Under the pieces are notes generated by a model, which was not told where the DNA came from, ran no database searches, and worked only from the letters and a program-made list of their open reading frames with translations. This document shows, piece by piece, positions 18,902 to 25,637 of a stretch of DNA of 64,000 bases. Location: contig NZ_CP047117.1 in the NCBI RefSeq assembly GCF_030440535.1, positions 1,240,001 to 1,304,000 of the forward strand, in the 5' to 3' direction. The translations under genes were made by a program, and so were the position numbers. Positions within the stretch are counted from its first letter, which is position 1, and the number at the start of each line of letters is the position of its first letter. Source of the DNA: Corynebacterium capitovis DSM 44611. GTDB taxonomy: Bacteria > Actinomycetota > Actinomycetes > Mycobacteriales > Mycobacteriaceae.

Positions 18902-18919
18902 ATTAACCTTATGCTTAAT
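18902..18919. promoter_or_regulatory. Palindrome over the promoter of the SbnA-like operon
   Basis: ATTAACCTTATGCTTAAT is an AT-rich imperfect palindrome (seven of nine positions pair, outer ATTAA/TTAAT perfect) in otherwise GC-rich DNA. It contains the candidate -10 TAAGGT of the operon. It does not fit the corynebacterial DtxR box well, so the regulator is unknown. Confidence 0.4.
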
Positions 18920-19021
18920 CTGGACACCAAGGGGGCGCCGCGGGCCGCGCAACCCCGAACGTAGGCCGTGACCAACCCAAAATGGGATCCGAACGTGACG
19001 AGAGTCTCATTCTTCGGAGAC

Positions 19022-19055
19022 AGTCGGCGGGCGCGTGGCGTCGCGCCCGCCGACT
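19022..19055. terminator. Strong hairpin after the DUF6230-DUF6114 operon
   Basis: AGTCGGCGGGCGCG (19022-19035) and its exact complement (19042-19055) make a 14-base-pair stem with a six-base loop, starting just after the stop codon of the secreted-protein gene. There is no long T tract on the minus strand. It also separates this operon from the SbnA-like operon downstream. Confidence 0.7.
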
Positions 19056-19058
19056 CCC

Positions 19059-19874
19059 TTAACTGCTAATCGTCGTCCCCGGGGACGCCTTCAGCTCATT
19101 CGCCGAAATGTAGTAGGCCTCCATCGTACCGTTGAGCATGACCATCTGGTCGGAGAGCACGTCCGGCATGCCAGCCCCGATCTGTTTCAGCGCGCGTCCA
19201 ATGTCGTCGCCCGCCATGTCCGCACTCACACTAATGGGTATGGGTAGAGTCACGCCCGCGATCTGAGGCGTGACACTCATGGACGCCACAATGATGTGGA
19301 AGTTGCCAGTCAGGGTGGTGATCTTGCCGGGCCCGCTGCGCTGCCACTGGTCGGGGATGCCCGCGACGCTGCTAGGAAAGCGGACCCGGAGATTGTCCAG
19401 GATCACCTGGTCCGCGTCGATACGGATGGCGGGCTTGGGCCCCTGGGCGGTGTCCAAGGTGATGTAGGACAGTTTGACGTTTCCCTTTAGCGCAGTGGAG
19501 TCAGTCTGCACGGTGTATGTGCCGCCGAAGGGGGTGCCCATCCCAGGGATCGGGCCGGGCGGGGCGAAGTCGAGGCCCGCGATTTCCGGCAACGCCAGCG
19601 GCTTTGCCGCCAACAAGGGGGGCAGCGCGATTCCTTCGAAGCCGGGGGGAGTTTGGGAGGACGGCTGCGTGGGGAGATTCGGAAGGGTGGGGGCGCCCGG
19701 TACCTGGGGCAGCGTAGCCTGGATGTCACTAAGCACGTCGTCCACGGAGGGTAGTTTGGGAACCTGGGGTGCGACCTGGGCTGTGACGTGCGGCTGCGCC
19801 CACGCGCACGCCACCACGGCGGCAGCCACCACCGCGCCGATACCAACCCGCGTGCGGTGTCGGTTAATCCTCAT
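19059..19874 (-). CDS. Secreted protein of unknown function, third gene of the DUF6230/DUF6114 operon
   Basis: A 271-residue protein with an N-terminal signal sequence: basic MRINRHRTR, hydrophobic VGIGAVVAAAVVACAWA, then a probable cleavage site near residue 30. A proline-rich stretch follows (about 40-100, repeated P-x-x-P-N-L-P types), then a beta-rich-looking domain ending in a low-complexity-free tail. I do not recognise a family. The late part, with phrases such as TLTGNFHIIVASMSVTPQIAG, faintly resembles the pattern of the DUF6230 protein of the same operon and may be related. The ATG overlaps the DUF6114 stop by 11 bases, so they are coupled. Confidence 0.7.
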   Translation of the reverse strand: MRINRHRTRVGIGAVVAAAVVACAWAQPHVTAQVAPQVPKLPSVDDVLSDIQATLPQVPGAPTLPNLPTQPSSQTPPGFEGIALPPLLAAKPLALPEIAGLDFAPPGPIPGMGTPFGGTYTVQTDSTALKGNVKLSYITLDTAQGPKPAIRIDADQVILDNLRVRFPSSVAGIPDQWQRSGPGKITTLTGNFHIIVASMSVTPQIAGVTLPIPISVSADMAGDDIGRALKQIGAGMPDVLSDQMVMLNGTMEAYYISANELKASPGTTISS

Positions 19875-20454
19875 TGTTCCGGCCTCTTTTTCGATCCGCC
19901 TTACTCGGTTTGTCCCTCGGCACCCAGGACAAGGCGAAAGCACCGCCGAGAAGGGCGAGAAGTGTACCCAGTATGAAACCGCCGAAGTTAGAGGTCGGAA
20001 TGGCCACGATGGCGAGGATGAGAGCTGTGATACCAGTGAGGATGCGCGCGTCCCGTTGAAACCACGTCATCAGCCCGCAGCTGATCAGCAAGACCCCGAT
20101 GAGCAGCGTTGACACACCGGACATCGTGGCGATTTGGATCTGAATGTTAGAGACCTCGAACGACAAATAGGCCGGGGTGAGGATGACCGCACCCGCAAGG
20201 ATCATCAACAAACCGGCCGTGAACGGCCGCTGCTTGACCCACGAGCCGAAGCGCCCAAGACGCCCTCTGCCCGGCGTCGACTCATCTCCGGCCGTCACGG
20301 GCTCAAAGGCAGGCTTTTCCTGCGCCGGCGGTTGCTGCAGGAGGGGCGGTTCCTGGGCGGGGCCGAGGATATCCCCGAGGTCATCTCCATCTGCGAGGTC
20401 GACCCTTGTTGAACCACCCTCCGGGCTATAGGTTTCACGTTTAACAGCTGCCAC
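19864..20454 (-). CDS. DUF6114-family membrane protein
   Basis: A 196-residue protein. A variable acidic/proline-rich N-terminal half (about 1-85) precedes four hydrophobic segments containing RPFTAGLLMILAGAVIL, a GVSTLLIGVLLISCGLMTWF segment in two parts, and the family-typical TSNFGGFILGTLLALLGGAFAL-like end followed by WVP. A basic tail (KADRKRGR) faces the cytoplasm. DUF6114 genes accompany DUF6230 genes across actinobacteria; function is unknown. GTG at 20454 has AGGAGG at six bases and overlaps the DUF6230 stop by 14 bases. Confidence 0.75.
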   Translation of the reverse strand: MAAVKRETYSPEGGSTRVDLADGDDLGDILGPAQEPPLLQQPPAQEKPAFEPVTAGDESTPGRGRLGRFGSWVKQRPFTAGLLMILAGAVILTPAYLSFEVSNIQIQIATMSGVSTLLIGVLLISCGLMTWFQRDARILTGITALILAIVAIPTSNFGGFILGTLLALLGGAFALSWVPRDKPSKADRKRGRNNED

Positions 20455-21010
20455 CGTCCGCCTCCTCGATCGTGATCGCGCCGCCTCGCGCCGACAGGCT
20501 GTCCGCGGAAATGGACGAGGCGTGGATGGTCTGGTCAACCGCCGATAATCCTGTAGCGCTGAGGCCGAACGCACCCGGAGCCGCTTTGTCGGAGAGATGC
20601 TCGGCATCAATGCCGATATGGGTGTCGGTCATGGTCAGCGTACCTGACATGTCCTTCGCGCCGATGACCAAGTTAGTTGCGGTTGTCCCGTCACCCGCCA
20701 CGAGCATTTGGAACTTCTTGGCCCCGATTCCTGGCAAGTCGATGGGCGCCGACATGCACAGATCGGTGATGGTGGCCTTCTGGATGTGGAGGCGGGACAC
20801 ACCGATATTGCCGTTTTCCATCGCCTCAGCGTCAACGAAGAGGTCGAAATCCTCGCCGGAGATTCCACCGACCTGCTGGGTGAAGATGACGTTAGACAGG
20901 GCCAGGTTCGCCGACATCCCAGTCTGGGCCATGACAGTCGTCTCCGCCCCCACCGCGAGCAACCCAGCCGCCACGATAGCGGCGAGGCGCCCTTTCTTTG
21001 TGTATCCCAT
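20441..21010 (-). CDS. DUF6230-family secreted/cell-surface protein
   Basis: A 189-residue protein with an N-terminal basic region (MGYTKKGR) and hydrophobic core (LAAIVAAGLLAVGA), then an extracytoplasmic domain with repeated short strands such as DLFVDAEAMENGNIGVSRLHI. It ends in GGSC with a terminal cysteine. Family DUF6230 has been linked by name to cholesterol-esterase-like annotations but no catalytic motif is visible, so I make no enzymatic claim. ATG 21010 has AAGGA eight bases upstream; it is the first gene of the three-gene operon, with an AT-rich -10 region (TAAATATTG) near 21055-21063. Confidence 0.72.
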   Translation of the reverse strand: MGYTKKGRLAAIVAAGLLAVGAETTVMAQTGMSANLALSNVIFTQQVGGISGEDFDLFVDAEAMENGNIGVSRLHIQKATITDLCMSAPIDLPGIGAKKFQMLVAGDGTTATNLVIGAKDMSGTLTMTDTHIGIDAEHLSDKAAPGAFGLSATGLSAVDQTIHASSISADSLSARGGAITIEEADGGSC

Positions 21011-21128
21011 GATCGTGTTCCTTCCTGCATCCCCGCCGTAGTTAGGGGACAACAATATTTAGCAGATGTGAACACAATACACACAAGACCCGCAATAGTG
21101 AGCCGACTCACGAAAATTTTTAACCGAT

Positions 21129-21784
21129 TTATCGGCCCACGCTATCGACGCGAAGCGTACCGCGGACGTGAGTCCGAACCGATCCCCCCACCCACAGCTG
21201 GTCCCCGTTGTCGACGATGCGGACCCGCCCTTGCCTCCCCCCCCCACGTACGACCCTTGCGCGGCGGTGTACTCCTCCGGCACAAGGCCTTGCTTCCGCG
21301 CCCACTGGGCCACCGCTCCCCCGAGGCTTCCTGTCACGGGGTCTTCCCCAACCGGAGTAAAGGCCCGGACCTCGTAGGCGGGGTCCAAGCTACCCGTGAG
21401 TGCGAAGAACCCCACTTTCGGACTCGAGGAACCAGGCCACGAAAGAGCAGCAAGCTTGTCGACGTCGACCAGCTGCACCACTCGCCAGCCCGGCCCGTTG
21501 TCGCTCCACGCCGAGGCTTCAACATCCGCTTTCGCGATGCCGAAAGCACCGGTCACCCCGTCCAGATCCCGCGCGGAGAGAGGCCCAGAGCGCAGCAGAG
21601 GGGGCGTGGCGAAGTACAAGGTGCCTTCGGTGCCGAGCTTGACCGGAACAAGGCCGAGACCACATTCCTGTACGACCTCCCCTTGGCGAGCAGGCCGACC
21701 CCCCAGCTCGAGCCACGCCCCCGCCGAACCGAGGGTTGGGTGCCCAGCGAAGGGGAACTCCTCGGTGGGAGTGAAAATGCGCAC
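21129..21784 (-). pseudogene. phzF-family isomerase remnant (N-terminal loss and frameshift)
   Basis: The reading frame starts abruptly with VRIFTPTEEFPFAGHPTLGS, a segment that in PhzF-family proteins (epimerase-fold isomerases) lies about 60 residues in, so the N-terminus with the catalytic glutamate is gone. The frame continues through ARDLDGV and FTPVGEDPVTGSLGGA. At a run of nine Gs (21236-21244, minus strand) the sequence leaves the family; with one more G (or two fewer) it resumes as GRVRIVDNGDQLWVGGS and stops at 21129. The 5' break coincides with the terminator of the tRNA-Glu gene. Without correction an unrelated tail runs to 21059. Confidence 0.75.
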
Positions 21785-21813
21785 CGCCCCCCGACTAGAA
21801 GGTCGAGGGGCGG
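21784..21813 (-). terminator. Hairpin after tRNA-Glu copy A
   Basis: A 12-base-pair stem (21784-21795 with 21802-21813, one G-U pair) and a six-base loop lie 12 bases downstream of the tRNA, followed on the minus strand by TGCGCATTTTC. It sits exactly at the breakpoint of the phzF remnant. Confidence 0.65.
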
Positions 21814-21823
21814 TTTACTCTGT

Positions 21824-21920
21824 GTACCCCGTACGGGATTTGAACCCGTGTTACCGCCGTGAGAGGGCGACGTCCTAGGCCGCTAGACGAACGGGGCATG
21901 TTCGCTTGTCGCTTGCGACT
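21824..21920 (-). repeat. 97-bp direct repeat containing tRNA-Glu, left copy
   Basis: Identical to 24789-24885 in the same orientation. The repeats enclose 2.87 kb with chrA, the PepSY remnant and panD. Confidence 0.95.
21825..21897 (-). tRNA. tRNA-Glu (anticodon CUC), copy A
   Basis: A 73-base gene folds as a cloverleaf. The acceptor stem is GCCCCGT pairing with ACGGGGT (first pair G-U) and the anticodon loop is CTCTCAC, so the anticodon is CUC. The T-arm loop is TTCAAAT, and the discriminator base is A. CCA is not encoded. It lies in a 97-base stretch (21824-21920) identical to that around copy B, including the upstream palindrome GTCGCAAGCGAC. TTTATGGTTAAC just upstream is a promoter candidate. 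Confidence 0.95.
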
Positions 21921-22188
21921 GGTTAACCATAAACAACGGCTCGCGACGACACAAATCAGCAGCTCATAGCGCTAATCGTCGATAATCGAGCGAACGGCGA
22001 AGCCGCGATGTCAGTTGAAAACGCCGATGTCCGTGTCTCCATCTCCTCGACAAGCGACGTGCTCGGTTGAGAAGAACTGTCACCGACGAGGGATGTCCAC
22101 CTCTCGGATGCAAGCTCGGGCACGTGAGTTACGGCGGTAGGGTAACACGCGCGAACGACCCGGGCTCGAGGATCCGAACACCCTTTCG

Positions 22189-23412
22189 CTAGAGGGCGAC
22201 GGCGCCCAGTGCCGCGGCGCACAGGACAACCGCCCACGCCGGGATCTTCCACGGTTGAAGCGCCACAAAGGAAGCCACCGCCACCGTGAGGGTCGCCGGG
22301 CCGTGCACCCCGGAAGTGAAAACCGGGGAGTACAGCGCGGCACCGAGAATACCGACCACCGCCGAGTTCGCACCGGCCAGAGCCGCCGAGGCGAGGCGGT
22401 GGCGGCGCAGAGTGGACCACAGGGGAAGGCACCCGAGGACAAGGAGAGCGGCCGGCAGAAAAATGGCGATGGTGGCGATGGCCGCACCGGGAGCCCAGCC
22501 AATCCCCTCGGAGCTGGCACCCAGAAACGATGCGAAAGTGAACAGCGGGCCCGGAACCGCCTGGGCCGCCCCATACCCGGCGAGGAAGACGTCATGATTG
22601 ACGAGGCCGGAGGGCACGACCGCCTGTTCTAGGAGGGGTAGGACAACGTGTCCACCGCCGAAAACGAGGGCGCCGGCCTCAAAGAAGGAACCGAAGATGT
22701 GGGTTGCCGGGTTGTCTGTGCGCGCAACGAAAACAGGAAGCGCAAGCAGGAGTGAGGCGAAGGCCACGAGACTGGCAGCACTCACCCAGCGTGGCAGGTT
22801 AACGGGTGCACTAGCGTCGTCGTCTGGCTCGTTCGACTCCGGCGAACGCAAAAACACAATGCCGCACGCCAACCCGGCGACGATGACGATGAATTGGATT
22901 AGCGGCCACCCTGTTAAGACGACGAGGGCGAAAGCCCCAACCGATATGGTGGCGCGGGCCGGGCCGGACGAAAAGGAGCGGCTCATGCCGTACACCGCCT
23001 GGGCAACAACACCCACCGCGGCGGCCTTGAGGCCCACGAGCCACCCGGCGCCGCTGATATCACCCAGGTGGGCGACCCCGACAGCGCAGGCAACCATGAT
23101 CGCCACCGAGGGGAAGGTAAAGGCAACCCACGCGGCAGCCATTCCCAGCAGCCCGGCGCGGCGCAGGCCGATCCCCATACCCACCTGACTCGACGCCGGG
23201 CCAGGAAGGAACTGGCATAGCGCGACTAAGTCTGCATACTCACGTTCACTCATCCACTTCCGTCTCTGGACAATGTCCTCGCGGAAATAGCCGAGGTGAG
23301 CGACCGGGCCGCCGAAGGAAGTCAGACCCAGGCGCAGGAATGTGCCGAACACTTCGCCGGCGTTTCTTATCGAGCGGGCCCTCGAACCGGCGCCCGTAGC
23401 TTCGTTTGACAC
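22189..23412 (-). CDS. chrA: Chromate-transporter (CHR) family membrane protein
   Basis: A 407-residue long-form CHR protein with about ten to twelve hydrophobic segments and two homologous halves. The first half starts GTFLRLGLTSFGGPVAHLGYF and includes LCQFLPGPASSQ. The second half has GSFFEAGALVFGGGHVVLPLL and GYGAAQAVPGPLFTFASF, the expected repeated F-G-G and P-G-P motifs. Family members export chromate or related oxyanions by proton antiport; substrate is not proven here. GTG at 23412 gives the natural N-terminus VSNEATGAGS. It is head-to-head with a truncated PepSY gene and lies between two tRNA-Glu repeats, so it may have been acquired there. Confidence 0.85.
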   Translation of the reverse strand: MSNEATGAGSRARSIRNAGEVFGTFLRLGLTSFGGPVAHLGYFREDIVQRRKWMSEREYADLVALCQFLPGPASSQVGMGIGLRRAGLLGMAAAWVAFTFPSVAIMVACAVGVAHLGDISGAGWLVGLKAAAVGVVAQAVYGMSRSFSSGPARATISVGAFALVVLTGWPLIQFIVIVAGLACGIVFLRSPESNEPDDDASAPVNLPRWVSAASLVAFASLLLALPVFVARTDNPATHIFGSFFEAGALVFGGGHVVLPLLEQAVVPSGLVNHDVFLAGYGAAQAVPGPLFTFASFLGASSEGIGWAPGAAIATIAIFLPAALLVLGCLPLWSTLRRHRLASAALAGANSAVVGILGAALYSPVFTSGVHGPATLTVAVASFVALQPWKIPAWAVVLCAAALGAVAL

Positions 23413-23428
23413 CTCTCTAGAATGCGCG

Positions 23429-23959
23429 ATGACGCGTCTGTCCGCAGTGTGTACACTCCCCCGCGCCTCCGGCCTGACCGGAACCCTCGAGCTCACTCCC
23501 CCGGCGCAACCCGGAACTGCGCGGGTAGCAACGGAGACCCGCCAGGCGTATAAGCTCGCCAACGATGCTGTGGCCGTCGACGGACGCACCGGCGAAATCG
23601 TCGACACCCTGCCCTTCTCCTCCTGCCCCCTTGCGGCCCAGGCGACGGCGCGGCTCATCCAGCTCCACATGGGCACTCTCTTCGGAATAGCCAGTCAGCT
23701 CGCCCTCGCCGCACTCGGTCTTTTGATCCTGGTGCTTACCCTTTACGGTTACGCCATGTGGTTCAAGCGCGGCCGCGCGATGCCACGCCCCGCGGCATGG
23801 TCGCGACTACCGCGTTGGGCTGTGGTCTTGCTCAGTCTGTGCGCCCCCGTCTACTGCGTCATCGCGCCCCTTTTCGGCGCGAGCTTGATCGCATTCATGC
23901 TTATCGACGCCCTGTTGGCGCGCTTCCGTCAGCGGCGTAGCCAGCCTATAACCGGCTAA
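23429..23959 (+). pseudogene. PepSY-associated membrane protein, N-terminally truncated
   Basis: About 176 residues corresponding to the C-terminal part of PepSY-TM proteins. Seen are a PepSY-like strand pattern ending NDAVAVDGRTGEIVDTLPF, the signature LIQLHMGTLFGIASQLALAA, and two or three membrane helices with a basic loop (MWFKRGRAMPRP). Complete family members have about 350-450 residues with an N-terminal helix and two PepSY units, all missing here. The homology stops about 20 bases from the chrA start, suggesting that the chrA junction removed the front. An ATG at 23429 could still be translated. Stop codons of this frame and panD overlap (CTAA). Confidence 0.7.
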
Positions 23960-24381
23960 GAAAGAGGAAAGTCCACGTGGCGCGGGTTCACCAGCCCCGA
24001 GCCCCCGGGCGCGGAGGCGGGGTCATGCCCCGCCTCGAGCTGCCTGTTGAGGTTGTCAACGAACACAATTCGTGGCGCGTATCCAGCGAGTTCCTCCTCG
24101 CTGAATTGTGCGTAACCGATGATGATAACCAGGTCACCCGGGTTGATCAGTCGCGCAGCGGCGCCGTTTATGCCGATTACTCCGCTCCCTCGATCTCCAG
24201 CGATGGCGTAGGTCGTCAAGCGATTGCCGTTGTTGATGTCGACGACGTCGATCTGCTCGCCCTCGAGAATGTCAGCAGCGTCCATAAGGTCGGCGTCAAT
24301 CGTGCAGGAACCGACGTAGTGCAGATCGGCCTGCATGACCGTGGCTCGGTGGATCTTGGATTTGAGCATGGTGCGCAACAC
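23956..24381 (-). CDS. panD: Aspartate 1-decarboxylase proenzyme
   Basis: PanD decarboxylates L-aspartate to beta-alanine, the limiting precursor of pantothenate and CoA. It is a pyruvoyl enzyme; self-cleavage occurs at the Gly-Ser bond in HYVGSCTID, which is intact. Further conserved parts are [25 protein letters not shown] and [23 protein letters not shown] choose GTG 24381, giving an N-terminus [11 protein letters not shown] that matches the C. glutamicum enzyme; TAGTGT (24389-24394) ends seven bases before it, so the mRNA would be leaderless. The 141-residue length is normal. It lies between two tRNA-Glu copies. Confidence 0.95.
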   Translation of the reverse strand: MLRTMLKSKIHRATVMQADLHYVGSCTIDADLMDAADILEGEQIDVVDINNGNRLTTYAIAGDRGSGVIGINGAAARLINPGDLVIIIGYAQFSEEELAGYAPRIVFVDNLNRQLEAGHDPASAPGGSGLVNPRHVDFPLS

Positions 24382-24433
24382 AGGGGCAACACTATCGCGT
24401 ACCACCCCAGCCGCCAACCCCGTAAAAGAGGTA

Positions 24434-24470
24434 GGGAAGCTCCCCGACGAAAGTGGCCGAGGAGCTTCCC
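24434..24470 (-). terminator. Hairpin upstream of panD, terminator-like on the minus strand
   Basis: GGGAAGCTCC (24434-24443) is exactly complementary to GGAGCTTCCC (24461-24470), with a 17-base loop. On the minus strand it is followed by TACCTCTTTTACG, a weak T tract. It would shield panD from read-through, or end an undetected small RNA. Confidence 0.5.
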
Positions 24471-24756
24471 GCCGACACAGATACTGTTGCTGACTGGAAC
24501 CGCTTGAGCCAAAGAGCGGAAGTGTCTCTAGCCCGGGTTCTCGCTCACCCGTGACTACGTCCGCGATTCTTAAAGTGGATGGCACGCGGGGTTCCATTCA
24601 GCGTATTAACTTCTCCGTATCGGTGATGTTGATTGTAGTCCCCCCGGCCCAGGCGGCTCAGTCCCCGCCAGCGGGTACGCCTGGTATTAACCCGCCGAGT
24701 CCCTTTTGGCCAGCACACGCGCTCTTTGTGCCACAGTGGTCGGGGGTAATAGTAAA

Positions 24757-24782
24757 GTAGCCGGCGTGTAAACACCGACTAC
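24757..24782 (-). terminator. Hairpin after tRNA-Glu copy B
   Basis: On the minus strand GTAGTCGG pairs with CCGGCTAC (one G-U pair), extended by TGT/ACA inside, followed by TTTACTATTA. It lies seven bases beyond the tRNA and differs in sequence from the terminator of copy A. Confidence 0.65.
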
Positions 24783-24788
24783 TCGTTG

Positions 24789-24885
24789 GTACCCCGTACG
24801 GGATTTGAACCCGTGTTACCGCCGTGAGAGGGCGACGTCCTAGGCCGCTAGACGAACGGGGCATGTTCGCTTGTCGCTTGCGACT
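24789..24885 (-). repeat. 97-bp direct repeat containing tRNA-Glu, right copy
   Basis: Identical to 21824-21920. Flanking bases on both sides differ from the left copy, so these are the exact limits. Confidence 0.95.
24790..24862 (-). tRNA. tRNA-Glu (anticodon CUC), copy B
   Basis: Base-for-base identical to copy A, with the same CUC anticodon. The identity covers 97 bases (24789-24885), including 23 bases upstream, and stops sharply on both sides. TTTAAGTTTAAC upstream is similar but not identical to the promoter candidate of copy A. Confidence 0.95.
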
Positions 24886-24965
24886 CGTTAAACTTAAAGC
24901 ATCTCTCAATCATCTAGCAAATCGCCAGGCAGAAGCAGCAGCTGTACGAAGGTTAGGCGCCCCGG

Positions 24966-25222
24966 TTAAGCCGCGAGCCCGCTCGTGCGCAGGCACGCGC
25001 ACACCCGGGCCGTGAGTTCTTCGATGCTGAAGGGTTTAGTGATGAAGTCGTTCGCCCCGTCGTCTAGCGCCTCCACGATGTCGCCAGGCCGGTCGCGTGC
25101 TGACAGCACGAGGTGGGCGCTGGGGAAGCCTCCCGCACGCGGCGCAGGTCCTCGGTACGGAGGTTGATCCTCAGAGTGTGCAAAATCGTGGAGTCGTCGT
25201 CGACGACAAGGCCCTTCGTCAT
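24966..25222 (-). pseudogene. Response-regulator remnant (kdpE-like)
   Basis: An ATG at 25222 with GAGGAGG seven bases upstream opens MTKGLVVDDDSTILHTLRINL, the start of an OmpR/KdpE receiver domain with its acidic pocket. After about 33 residues the frame breaks. In another frame the domain resumes with LVLSARDRPGDIVEALDDG and NDFITKPFSIEELTAR, including the conserved lysine of TKPF, then stops at 24966. The middle of the receiver domain with the phosphorylated aspartate and the whole DNA-binding domain are missing. A functional protein is not possible. KdpE is the closest family by eye. Confidence 0.7.
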
Positions 25223-25330
25223 GGAGCCACCTCCTCGCCTTGATGGCGGGGGACGGAAACGGTCATGGTTAACCCACGTGTCTGCGAGTTCCAGGGTGCT
25301 GACACCCAGCATTGAACTGTTCTCGAAAGT
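25219..25330 (-). pseudogene. Sensor-kinase C-terminal remnant (kdpD-like)
   Basis: Just upstream of the receiver remnant the sequence reads SMLGVSTLELADT in one frame and then GLTMTVSVPRHQGEEVAP with a stop after a one-base shift. This matches the last part of the ATPase domain of KdpD-type histidine kinases (the G-L-T-M-T-V strand). Its TGA overlaps the ATG of the kdpE-like remnant as ATGA, the typical arrangement of an intact kdpDE pair. Only this tail survives. Confidence 0.5.
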
Positions 25331-25370
25331 GAACCGTTCGGAGGAAAGGTAACCGGCGAGAAGCGGGACT

Positions 25371-25413
25371 AACAAAGACAACGCCCCATGCCGCGAGAGG
25401 GGCGTGGGGCGTT
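25371..25413 (-). terminator. Terminator after tRNA-Gln
   Basis: AACGCCCC and GGGGCGTT (25380-25387 with 25406-25413) form an eight-base-pair stem, followed on the minus strand by GTCTTTGTTAG. It lies 20 bases downstream of the tRNA. Confidence 0.7.
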
Positions 25414-25433
25414 GTGCATATCGAGCTTTGCAG

Positions 25434-25505
25434 CTGGCCTACCTGGACTCGAACCAAGAATGACGGTACCAGAAACCGTTGTGTTGCCAATTACACCATA
25501 GGCCA
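25434..25505 (-). tRNA. tRNA-Gln (anticodon CUG)
   Basis: A 72-base cloverleaf: acceptor TGGCCTA pairs with TAGGCCA, discriminator G, anticodon loop TTCTGGT giving CUG, T-loop TTCGAGT. CCA is not encoded. It lies between the tRNA-Glu copies and gltX. In corynebacteria Gln-tRNA is made by mischarging with glutamate by GltX and amidation by GatCAB; gatC, gatA and gatB are also in this window and no glnS is seen. Confidence 0.95.
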
Positions 25506-25637
25506 TCGTTTTTCAGAACTTCCGGGTCCGGCTTGCAGTTCCCGGGGGCGCTGAACGACGTTGATTACTATAGACACGGTGGCGTTATCCCTACAAATCG
25601 CCAGCTCAGACGGGATGACGTCACCGTGCGTCGCGTG

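Larger units (their letters stand above)
24382..24789. other. Non-coding interval between panD and tRNA-Glu copy B
   Basis: I see no convincing gene in these 408 bases. It holds the panD promoter (24389-24394), a 10-base-pair hairpin at 24434-24470, and the tRNA terminator at 24757-24782. The central 24480-24740 stretch is less GC-rich than its surroundings, with many short T and A runs, and may be the remains of lost genes or a small RNA. Confidence 0.5.

Noticed and set aside
18902..18919. DtxR (iron regulator) box at the SbnA-like promoter.
   Set aside because: Aligned with the usual TWAGGTWAGSCTWACCTWA pattern it fails at too many central positions; only short stretches fit.
21956..22432. 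Open frame on the minus strand between tRNA-Glu copy A and chrA, running into chrA.
   Set aside because: Most of it is another frame of chrA. The unique tail (21956-22188) has no family I recognise and may be debris, but I cannot support a gene.
21824..24885. Integrated prophage or classical island between the tRNA-Glu repeats.
   Set aside because: No integrase, excisionase or phage gene lies within, and only 2.9 kb is enclosed; recombination or gene conversion is sufficient.
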